Assembly (NCBI GenBank): GCA_947450345.1
Contig: CANFVD010000010.1
Coordinates: 1-39,929, forward strand
DNA from: Actinomycetota bacterium
GTDB lineage: Bacteria; Actinomycetota; Actinomycetes; Actinomycetales; Microbacteriaceae
Length of the DNA: 39,929 nucleotides
Direction of reading: 5' to 3'
In this document: positions 33,946 through 39,929 of the stretch, one piece after another
Position numbering within the stretch: position 1 is the stretch's first letter
How the letters are laid out: every line of letters starts with the position of its first letter
Notes under the pieces: generated by a model
Seen by the model: only the letters and a program-made list of their open reading frames with translations
Databases searched by the model: none
Told to the model about the DNA's origin: nothing
Translations under genes and position numbers: made by a program

Positions 33946-35510
33946 GCGACCCCCGCCCCGTTCTCGTTGTCGACTTTGGTGCACAGTACGCGCAACTGAT
34001 TGCCCGCCGCGTTCGCGAGGCCGGCGTGTATTCCGAGATTGTTCCTCACGCCATTTCTGCCGCCGAGGTCACCGCCAAGAATCCGGCGGCGATTGTGCTG
34101 AGCGGCGGTCCCTCAAGCGTTTATGAGCCTGGCGCTCCGTCGCTCGACGCGGGAATCCTTGACCTAGGCATTCCGGTGTTTGGTATTTGCTACGGCTTCC
34201 AGTCGATGGCCGCGGCGCTTGGTGGAACCGTTGCGCAGACGGGTGGGCGCGAGTACGGCGCAACGCCCATGCACCTCGCCCCGGGCGAGCACCCGCTGGT
34301 GGCCGGACAGCCCACAGATCAAACCGTGTGGATGAGTCACGGCGATCAGGTGGCCACGGCCCCTGCCGGATTTGAAGTGGTCGCGTCGACGGAAGCCACG
34401 CCGGTGGCGGCCTTCGCCAACGACGAGCGTCGCCTCTACGGCGTGCAGTGGCACCCCGAGGTGAAGCACTCCGAGTTTGGGCAGCGCGTGCTCGAGAACT
34501 TCTTGCACGACCTCGCTGGTCTTCCGGGCGACTGGACCCCCGGCAACATCATCGACCAGCAGGTGGCCAACATCCGCGCTCAGGTGGGCGATGCCCGCGT
34601 GATCTGCGGACTCTCGGGTGGTGTCGACTCGGCCGTTGCCGCAGCCCTCGTGCACAAAGCCGTGGGCGATCAGCTCGTGTGCGTGTTTGTGGATCACGGC
34701 CTGCTGCGCCAAGACGAGCGTCGCCAGGTCGAAGAAGACTACGTGGCTGCCACGGGAATCCGGCTGGTCACGGTTGATGTCCGCGAGCAGTTTCTGACGG
34801 CGCTCGCCGGCGTGACCGACCCCGAAGACAAGCGCAAGACCATTGGCCGCGAGTTCATCCGTTCGTTCGAGCAGGCCGAGCGCGACCTTGTCGCCGAAGC
34901 AGCGGCCGACGGCGAGCCGATCCGTTTTCTCGTGCAGGGCACGCTCTACCCGGACGTCGTGGAGTCGGGTGGCGGTTCTGGCACAGCCAACATCAAGAGC
35001 CACCACAACGTGGGCGGTCTGCCCGACGACCTGCAGTTCGAGCTCGTTGAGCCGTTGCGCGCTCTGTTCAAAGACGAGGTGCGTGCCATTGGTCGCCAGC
35101 TCGGATTGCCGCACGAGATTGTGGGCCGTCAGCCCTTCCCCGGCCCGGGACTGGGCATCCGCATCGTGGGCGAGGTCACGCAGGAACGTCTCGACCTGTT
35201 GCGCGAGGCCGACGCCATTGTGCGGGCCGAGCTCACCGCAGCCGGTCTCGATGACCAGATTTGGCAGTGCCCGGTGGTGTTGCTCGCCGACGTTCGCTCG
35301 GTGGGTGTGATGGGCGATGGCCGCACCTACGGTCACCCCATCGTGCTCCGCCCCGTCTCGAGCGAAGACGCCATGACCGCCGACTGGACTCGCTTACCCT
35401 ACGACCTGTTGGCCAAGATTTCGAACCGCATCACCAACGAGGTCGCTGGCGTCAACCGTGTGGTGCTCGACGTGACGAGCAAGCCGCCGGGCACTATCGA
35501 GTGGGAATAA
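33942..35510 (+). CDS. guaA: GMP synthase (glutamine-hydrolysing)
   Basis: 522 residues, GTG start overlapping the DUF3817 stop. Aminates XMP to GMP. The N-terminal glutaminase has the nucleophile Cys in [13 protein letters not shown] and [12 protein letters not shown]. The ATP pyrophosphatase domain has the P-loop-like [21 protein letters not shown] and GREFIRSF. The C-terminal dimer domain ends GTIEWE. Note GICYGFQ: the common form is GICYGxQ, so it is intact. It follows guaB and guaB3 in the same window, though not adjacent. Confidence 0.97.
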   Translation: MSDPRPVLVVDFGAQYAQLIARRVREAGVYSEIVPHAISAAEVTAKNPAAIVLSGGPSSVYEPGAPSLDAGILDLGIPVFGICYGFQSMAAALGGTVAQTGGREYGATPMHLAPGEHPLVAGQPTDQTVWMSHGDQVATAPAGFEVVASTEATPVAAFANDERRLYGVQWHPEVKHSEFGQRVLENFLHDLAGLPGDWTPGNIIDQQVANIRAQVGDARVICGLSGGVDSAVAAALVHKAVGDQLVCVFVDHGLLRQDERRQVEEDYVAATGIRLVTVDVREQFLTALAGVTDPEDKRKTIGREFIRSFEQAERDLVAEAAADGEPIRFLVQGTLYPDVVESGGGSGTANIKSHHNVGGLPDDLQFELVEPLRALFKDEVRAIGRQLGLPHEIVGRQPFPGPGLGIRIVGEVTQERLDLLREADAIVRAELTAAGLDDQIWQCPVVLLADVRSVGVMGDGRTYGHPIVLRPVSSEDAMTADWTRLPYDLLAKISNRITNEVAGVNRVVLDVTSKPPGTIEWE

Positions 35511-35538
35511 CTCCGCACTCAGTGTCCACGTGGGTGGC

Positions 35539-35544
35539 TATGTT
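35539..35544 (+). promoter_or_regulatory. -10 element of the DUF3800 gene (leaderless)
   Basis: TATGTT six bases before the GTG at 35551. This decides the start over the in-frame GTG at 35530. Confidence 0.5.
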
Positions 35545-35550
35545 CGATGT

Positions 35551-36339
35551 GTGAGAGCGCTAGAGCCCGGACACCTGTATTCCTACATTGACGAGTCGGG
35601 TGACACTGGATTTGGCGCGTACAAATCGTCTGTCACTTTCACGCTCGGATGTCTCGTGGTAAACAGTTCGCGTTGGGCCGAGGTGCTTGACGAGTACATT
35701 GCGTTTCGTCGCCGGCTCAAGCTGAAGTTTGGTCTCCCCGTTCGAGCTGAAATCAAAGCAAACTATCTCCTGCGCGGCTCAGGCTCGTTGAAAGAACTCA
35801 AGCTTTCCCCGGGCGAGAGACACCTGATTTTTCGCGGCCACGTCAAATTTGTTGCCGAGAATCCACACCTCCACGTCTTTGCCGTAGTTGCTTCCAAAAC
35901 GGGAAGAATTACCGGCGTTGACCTGTTTCGGCAGACATGGGTGCGTGTCCTGCAGCGACTGCAGAGGACGAGTGAATCTTTGGGGAGCACGACCGTTCAG
36001 CTCATCCACGATGATGGCGAGAACGATGAAATACGCAAACTAGCTCGTTGGGCACGCCGCCAACTCAGCGCAGGGTCTCGTTTCGGAGCGGGTGCACTCT
36101 CGACACCGTTCACGCAGCTCGTTGAGGATCCCATGCCAAGAGACTCGCAGGCGAGTTTCTTCATCCAGATTTCTGACCTTGTGGCCTACGCGGCATACCG
36201 ACGACTCAATCCAGGATTGGCAAAGACCGAACAGATAGTTCCCTCACGTACCTGGGACCTCTTTGGGGAAGCCCTTCTCGCACGCGTTGTTGCCGCGAAG
36301 CCTGGGGAACCGCGGGCAATTGTGAGATTGCAGGCATAA
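35551..36339 (+). CDS. DUF3800 domain protein
   Basis: 262 residues. The start YSYIDESGDTGFG (Asp14, Glu15, Asp18) and the later FIQISDLVAYAAYRRL are the two hallmarks of DUF3800, a family with an RNase H-like look and conserved acidic residues. Proteins of this family occur in phages, mobile elements and defence islands; their reaction is not settled. In between are a basic segment (FRRRLKLKFGLPVRAEIKA) and LIHDDGENDEI. It is the first accessory gene after guaA. It converges on the XRE gene with a terminator between. Confidence 0.82.
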   Translation: MRALEPGHLYSYIDESGDTGFGAYKSSVTFTLGCLVVNSSRWAEVLDEYIAFRRRLKLKFGLPVRAEIKANYLLRGSGSLKELKLSPGERHLIFRGHVKFVAENPHLHVFAVVASKTGRITGVDLFRQTWVRVLQRLQRTSESLGSTTVQLIHDDGENDEIRKLARWARRQLSAGSRFGAGALSTPFTQLVEDPMPRDSQASFFIQISDLVAYAAYRRLNPGLAKTEQIVPSRTWDLFGEALLARVVAAKPGEPRAIVRLQA

Positions 36340-36344
36340 AAAAG

Positions 36345-36366
36345 GCCCCCGGTCGAGACCGGGGGC
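36345..36366 (-). terminator. Intrinsic terminator between DUF3800 and XRE genes
   Basis: GCCCCCGGT and ACCGGGGGC form a 9-bp stem with a 4-base loop. The A run on its left (36338-36343) is a T run on the minus strand, so it mainly ends the minus-strand XRE transcript; it may also stop the DUF3800 message. Confidence 0.8.
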
Positions 36367-36436
36367 GGCTAGGGCCTCCCTCACCCACAGGGGTGGATTG
36401 GTCCTAACCAAAATTGTAACCTAATCGGCGGGTAAC

Positions 36437-36730
36437 TCAGTTTTGTCGTGCCCTAATCAGCTCAGTTGCCGTCAACTTGTGGGGTCGCGCGGTCACCATG
36501 TCGCCGCTCAGGCCGGCGATGAGAATACCCGGATCAACCTCGAGCACGCTCGCGATACGCAGCAGCGTGTGCAGGTTGGGATTGGCCAGGCCGCGCTCGA
36601 TTTTGCCGTAGTTGGATACGTGCATGGCCGACATGTGAGCCACGTCTTCCTGGCTCAGGTTGAGGGCCGTGCGGCGCTCGCGCAGGCGTGTGCCGAGTAT
36701 CTGTGCGGCGGCCGAGGCGAGGGAATCCAT
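36437..36730 (-). CDS. XRE-family transcriptional regulator
   Basis: 97 residues. One Cro/C1-type helix-turn-helix at about 15-70: LRERRTALNLSQEDVAHMS, then VSNYGKIERGLANPNLHTLLRIASVLEV. The size and the place divergent from a methyltransferase gene resemble the controller (C) proteins of restriction-modification systems. The 111-base divergent region holds direct repeats and a palindrome that could be its operators. The link with the methyltransferase is inferred from position only. Confidence 0.85.
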   Translation of the reverse strand: MDSLASAAAQILGTRLRERRTALNLSQEDVAHMSAMHVSNYGKIERGLANPNLHTLLRIASVLEVDPGILIAGLSGDMVTARPHKLTATELIRARQN

Positions 36731-36783
36731 GCCTCAAGCGTTACCGCTCCACGCGTGCTTAACCAGAGCCTTAAAGCCTGAGG

Positions 36784-36802
36784 TTTTAACGCTACTTTTA
36801 AC
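36784..36802. repeat. Direct repeat TTTTAAC, 12-base period
   Basis: TTTTAAC at 36784-36790 and 36796-36802, with related TTAA words at about 36759 and 36771. They lie in the region between the XRE and methyltransferase genes and could be operator half-sites. Confidence 0.45.
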
Positions 36803-36807
36803 CCCTA

Positions 36808-36827
36808 ATCGCGACGCCGGTCGCGAT
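36808..36827. promoter_or_regulatory. Palindrome upstream of the methyltransferase
   Basis: ATCGCGAC and GTCGCGAT, perfect 8-bp arms around GCCG, ending 14 bases before the GTG start. Each arm contains TCGCGA. It could be an operator or an mRNA hairpin limiting translation of the methyltransferase. Confidence 0.6.
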
Positions 36828-36841
36828 GGCAGGGGGATGCC

Positions 36842-38014
36842 GTGGCCAACGACAACTTGGGCAACGCCAGGAGGGCGAAGAACGACGAGTTCTACACGCA
36901 GTTCGCCGACATTCAAAAAGAGATGAACGCGTACCTTGACTTCAACCCGGACGTATTTCGGGGAAAGACGATTCTGCTGCCATGTGATGACCCGGAGTGG
37001 AGTAACTTCACCAAGTACTTCGCGCAGAACTTTGAGACGCTGGGGCTCAAGAAACTCATAAGCACCAGTTATGCGCCTAACAGCAAGCCGTTGGCGATTC
37101 CCCACCAACCCACGCTCTTTGAGATGGACAGCCCCGACTTCGATGAAGTAAAGACTCAGGCCAACGGCAAGATCTTCACACTCACGGGAGACGTCACGGG
37201 AGATGACGCAATCAATGTGGATGACCTGCAGTGGACCTACCTCGAGGGAGACGGCGATTTTCGCAGCGACGAAATCAAGGCCTTGCGGGACGAGGCCGAC
37301 ATCATCATCACAAACCCGCCGTTCTCGCTGTTCCGCGAATTTCTTGCGTGGCTTGTCGAGGCGGACAAAACCTTCGTCATTCTCGGCAACATGAACGCCA
37401 TCACCTACAAAGAGGTTTTCCCACTCATCAAGGAAAACCTTGTTTGGCCGGGAACGAAGCAATTCGGGGGCGGAATGAACATGATCATGCCGACGGCCAC
37501 GTTTGACCCAGTGCTAGCGGGTTCATTCACAATTAGCGAAGACGGTGCATTCATCAAGAACATTATGGGAGTCATTTGGTTTACAAACATTGACCATGGT
37601 CGGCGCCACGAACCGCTCGCGCTCATGAGTGAGGCAGACAACATCAAGTTCAGCAAGCATAAGGAAGTGCAAGGCATTGGCTATCAGAGTTACGACAACT
37701 ACGACGCCATTGAAGTTCCCTATACGGACGCCATCCCCAGTGACCACGAAGGCGTGATGGGCGTGCCCATCAGCTTCTTGTCCAAATACAACCCGGACCA
37801 GTTCGAAATCCTTGGCACGAGTGACAATGGCCTCGTCGATGATGAGTTCAAGAAGACACCTGGGCTTGTCCAAGAATTTGTTGACGCGTACTACGCTTCC
37901 GGCGGTCAAGGGGCTTATCAGGCAGGCAATCCAACAGCCGGAATGTACCTAAACGATGTCGCGACGATGATCTACAAGCGCATTTTTATCCGCCACCGAA
38001 AGGCCGCCAAGTGA
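36842..38014 (+). CDS. EcoRI-family adenine-specific DNA methyltransferase
   Basis: 390 residues, GTG start after AGGGGG. The catalytic motif IV NPPF is at 158-161 ([15 protein letters not shown]), the form for N6-adenine. The start [19 protein letters not shown] and the region [19 protein letters not shown] (about 42-60, the SAM site) are typical of the EcoRI_methylase family, with GGGMNMIMP and [10 protein letters not shown] following. It is longer than M.EcoRI, with more C-terminal sequence. Codons are richer in A/T than in the core genes, hinting at transfer. It overlaps the DUF262-HNH gene by four bases, so the two are made together, as in a restriction-modification pair. Confidence 0.88.
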   Translation: MANDNLGNARRAKNDEFYTQFADIQKEMNAYLDFNPDVFRGKTILLPCDDPEWSNFTKYFAQNFETLGLKKLISTSYAPNSKPLAIPHQPTLFEMDSPDFDEVKTQANGKIFTLTGDVTGDDAINVDDLQWTYLEGDGDFRSDEIKALRDEADIIITNPPFSLFREFLAWLVEADKTFVILGNMNAITYKEVFPLIKENLVWPGTKQFGGGMNMIMPTATFDPVLAGSFTISEDGAFIKNIMGVIWFTNIDHGRRHEPLALMSEADNIKFSKHKEVQGIGYQSYDNYDAIEVPYTDAIPSDHEGVMGVPISFLSKYNPDQFEILGTSDNGLVDDEFKKTPGLVQEFVDAYYASGGQGAYQAGNPTAGMYLNDVATMIYKRIFIRHRKAAK

Positions 38015-39177
38015 AGACATCACTGAACAAATACACCGTCAAGGAAATCTCGGAGGGATTCGTTTACAACGAACTGGAGGGCAAGGGGCTGTTCGGCCTG
38101 GCCGGGCGGCTGACTATCCAGCCGGAGTATCAGCGCAACTACATCTATGCCGACGGCAAGCGTGACGTAGCCGTCGTTGATTCGCTGCTCAAGGGGTATC
38201 CGCTGGGCCTCATCTATTTCAACAAGGTGAGCGAAGACAACCTCGAGGTGCTCGACGGGCAGCAGCGCATCACCAGCTTTGGCCGTTTTCTCGCCGGCAA
38301 GTTCGCGATCAAAGACGAACGCGGCATGGAGCAGTATTTCTCAGGCTTGGCGAAAGACAAGCAAGAGACGATTCTGCAGTCGCGGATTCTGGTTTACGAA
38401 TGCGAGGGCACCGAGAGCGAGATCAAGGAGTGGTTCAAGACCATCAACACGGTGGGTGTGCCGCTCAACAATCAGGAACTGCTCAACGCCGTCTATTCGG
38501 GTCCGTTCGTGACGGCCGGCAAGGCCGAGTTCAGCAACAGCCAGAACGCCAACATCATGAAGTGGGGCGCCTACGTTTCTGGCTCGGCCAACCGCCAAGA
38601 CTTTTGGGAGCGCGCCCTCGAGTGGGTGAGCAAAGGCACGGACAACATCGGCGGCTACATGAGCCAACACCGCAACGACAAGACCATCACCGAAGTGTCG
38701 GCGTACTTCACGTCGGTCATCGATTGGGTGTCATCCGTCTTCATCGATGTGGAGAAAGAAATGTGCGGGCTCGAGTGGGGTCGCCTCTACGAGGCACACC
38801 ACCGCACGGCCTACGACCCCAAGAAAATTTCGGCCCAAGTGCAGGCACTCTATGGCGACCCGTACGTGAAGAGCCGCAAAGGCATCTGGGAGTTTGTGCT
38901 GGGTGGTTCGCTAGACACGCGCCTCATTGAGGTGCGCGTCTTTGACGACGCCACCAAGAAGTCCACCTATGCGCGCCAGACCGCGGCCGCCGAAGCCGCG
39001 GGCGCATCAAACTGCCCGCTATGTGCCCTCGGTCACGACGCCAGCAAATCCAAAATGTGGAAACTCGACGACATGGACGCCGACCACGTGGCGGCCTGGA
39101 GCAAAGGCGGAGCGACCTCGCCCGAGAACTGCCAAATGCTGTGCAAGTCGCACAACCGCGCTAAGGGCAATCGGTAG
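38011..39177 (+). CDS. DUF262-HNH endonuclease, putative restriction partner
   Basis: 388 residues, GTG start within the end of the methyltransferase gene. The N-terminal DUF262 (ParB/Srx-like) domain has [11 protein letters not shown] (36-46) and DGQQR (82-86), the nucleotide-hydrolysis motif of GmrSD- and SspE-type nucleases. The C-terminal HNH domain has the zinc pair C335/C338, catalytic DADH (356-359), N373, C374/C378 and H381-N382 ([13 protein letters not shown]). GmrSD and SspE are NTP-dependent defence nucleases that read DNA modification. Pairing with a methyltransferase suggests self-DNA is protected by methylation. Target and cofactor unknown. Confidence 0.87.
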   Translation: MKTSLNKYTVKEISEGFVYNELEGKGLFGLAGRLTIQPEYQRNYIYADGKRDVAVVDSLLKGYPLGLIYFNKVSEDNLEVLDGQQRITSFGRFLAGKFAIKDERGMEQYFSGLAKDKQETILQSRILVYECEGTESEIKEWFKTINTVGVPLNNQELLNAVYSGPFVTAGKAEFSNSQNANIMKWGAYVSGSANRQDFWERALEWVSKGTDNIGGYMSQHRNDKTITEVSAYFTSVIDWVSSVFIDVEKEMCGLEWGRLYEAHHRTAYDPKKISAQVQALYGDPYVKSRKGIWEFVLGGSLDTRLIEVRVFDDATKKSTYARQTAAAEAAGASNCPLCALGHDASKSKMWKLDDMDADHVAAWSKGGATSPENCQMLCKSHNRAKGNR

Positions 39178-39304
39178 TTTCCTCGCACCAGTGGAGTCCT
39201 GTGCATAGTTCAGACGGTGCCCCAGCACGTGGCCCTAAAGTGCGTTGACAACTACTCACAACTCACGACATGGCGGTGTAAGTGTGGTAAAATTAAGCTA
39301 CTCC

Positions 39305-39347
39305 TCCCCGGCGTCCAGGCTTGCCTGCACTGCCGGGGATTATTTTT
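39305..39347 (+). terminator. Intrinsic terminator before the NYN gene
   Basis: TCCCCGGC and GCCGGGGA pair (8 bp), with an inner stem CAGGC/GCCTG, followed by TTATTTTT. It ends 12 bases before the NYN start codon and probably ends the methyltransferase-nuclease transcript, 128 bases after the nuclease stop. Confidence 0.8.
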
Positions 39348-39359
39348 AAGCCGTGCTCG

Positions 39360-39929
39360 ATGCAACGTGTCATTGTTTTCATCGACTACCAAAATGCCTT
39401 TCGGGGTGCGCGCGACCTATTCTTCGGCGGCGAGGCACAATCCGTTTCCGCCGGGCAGTTTGACCCACTTCGCCTGGCCCAGCTGTTGCTCACGCGAGGG
39501 CTGCCGGGGCGCGTACTGAGCGAAGTTCGCATCTATCGCGGTTTGCCGAACCCCACGAAAGACCCCACCGGTTATTCCGCCGCGCGATCTCAAATACGAC
39601 ACTGGCAGAAGGACTCGCGCGTAGTCGTGGTAACTCGGCCGTTGCGCTATCCGAAAGCCAATGAAAAGGCAACGGCGCCAAGCGAAAAAGGTATTGATGT
39701 TCAATTGGCGGTTGACTTTGCCACCATGGCGGTGCGGCAGCGCTACGACATCGGCGTCCTATTCAGCAGAGACACCGACTTGCTACCGCCACTAGAGTTT
39801 GTCTTCTCCGAAGACGTGAGTGCCCGCTGCGAAGTTGTTTCGTGGCGTAGCGGCCAGAACCATCTCGGACGCCTCGCCATAGGAAATCATTTACCTTTTT
39901 GCCACTGGCTATCGGCAGAAGATTTTGCC
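39360..39929 (+). CDS. NYN-domain protein, N-terminal 190 residues (runs off the window)
   Basis: Open from the ATG at 39360 to the last base of the window. It begins RVIVFIDYQNAFRGARD (Asp9), continues with EKGIDVQLAVDFATMAV (D113, D119) and has GVLFSRDTDLLPPLEF (D138, D140), the acidic pattern of NYN/PIN-like RNases (the usual form is SGDSDF.P). Such proteins are single-strand RNA nucleases, some linked with defence. No clear ribosome binding site is seen, and a terminator hairpin sits directly upstream. The C-terminal part is outside the window. Confidence 0.85.
   Translation, partial: MQRVIVFIDYQNAFRGARDLFFGGEAQSVSAGQFDPLRLAQLLLTRGLPGRVLSEVRIYRGLPNPTKDPTGYSAARSQIRHWQKDSRVVVVTRPLRYPKANEKATAPSEKGIDVQLAVDFATMAVRQRYDIGVLFSRDTDLLPPLEFVFSEDVSARCEVVSWRSGQNHLGRLAIGNHLPFCHWLSAEDFA

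Noticed and set aside
35530-35550. Earlier GTG start for the DUF3800 gene
   Set aside because: The -10 element TATGTT at 35539-35544 lies within that stretch and is spaced six bases from the GTG at 35551, as in other genes here.
36367-36436. Possible attachment site or repeat between the terminator and the XRE gene
   Set aside because: No matching copy, tRNA end or integrase was seen, so there is no support for an integration site.

Overview
The window is about 40 kb of high-GC chromosomal DNA from an actinobacterium, most likely of the family Microbacteriaceae. This placement is an inference. It rests on the secY-adk-map-infA-rpmJ-rpsM-rpsK-rpoA-rplQ-truA order, the coaA/glmS-acpS-alr-tsaEB-rimI-tsaD block, a GuaB3-type paralogue, DUF4190 and DUF3817 proteins, frequent GTG starts and many apparently leaderless promoters (a TANNNT -10 hexamer six or seven bases before the start codon). 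No rRNA or tRNA gene, insertion sequence or CRISPR array was seen, and no gene-free stretch exceeds 300 bases.

Layout. 1-8.7 kb: the end of the ribosomal protein/SecY super-operon, then rplM-rpsI-glmM. 8.7-10.3 kb, minus strand: a solitary HTH-nucleotidyltransferase (antitoxin-like) gene with its own palindromic operator, and coaA. 10.4-16.4 kb: cell-wall precursor and t6A tRNA modification genes, tightly overlapped. 16.5-20.9 kb: two DUF4190 membrane proteins, a methyltransferase, groES behind two CIRCE-type repeats, rarD and a lipoprotein. 21-27 kb: guaB, a membrane/DUF4352 gene interrupted by a 12-G homopolymer, guaB3, glpD and SURF1.

27-33.5 kb is the most interesting region. A minus-strand operon encodes a nitrilase, a haem aldoxime dehydratase, an acyl-CoA-dehydrogenase-fold protein whose active-site signature is that of nitroalkane oxidase (Asp instead of Glu, plus the paired Arg), and a metallo-beta-lactamase-fold hydrolase. 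A divergent AraC-family regulator sits upstream and a second nitrilase faces the operon. Together they could convert nitroalkanes, aldoximes and nitriles, a trio that plants make from one amino-acid-derived pathway, into aldehydes and carboxylic acids.

33.5-35.5 kb carries DUF3817 and guaA. From 35.5 kb to the end there is an accessory island with a defence-like look: a DUF3800 protein, an XRE regulator, an EcoRI-family adenine methyltransferase overlapping a DUF262-HNH nuclease (a candidate NTP-dependent restriction-modification pair), and a NYN-domain nuclease that runs off the right edge. All functional calls come from reading the sequence and recalled family knowledge; no database search was run.
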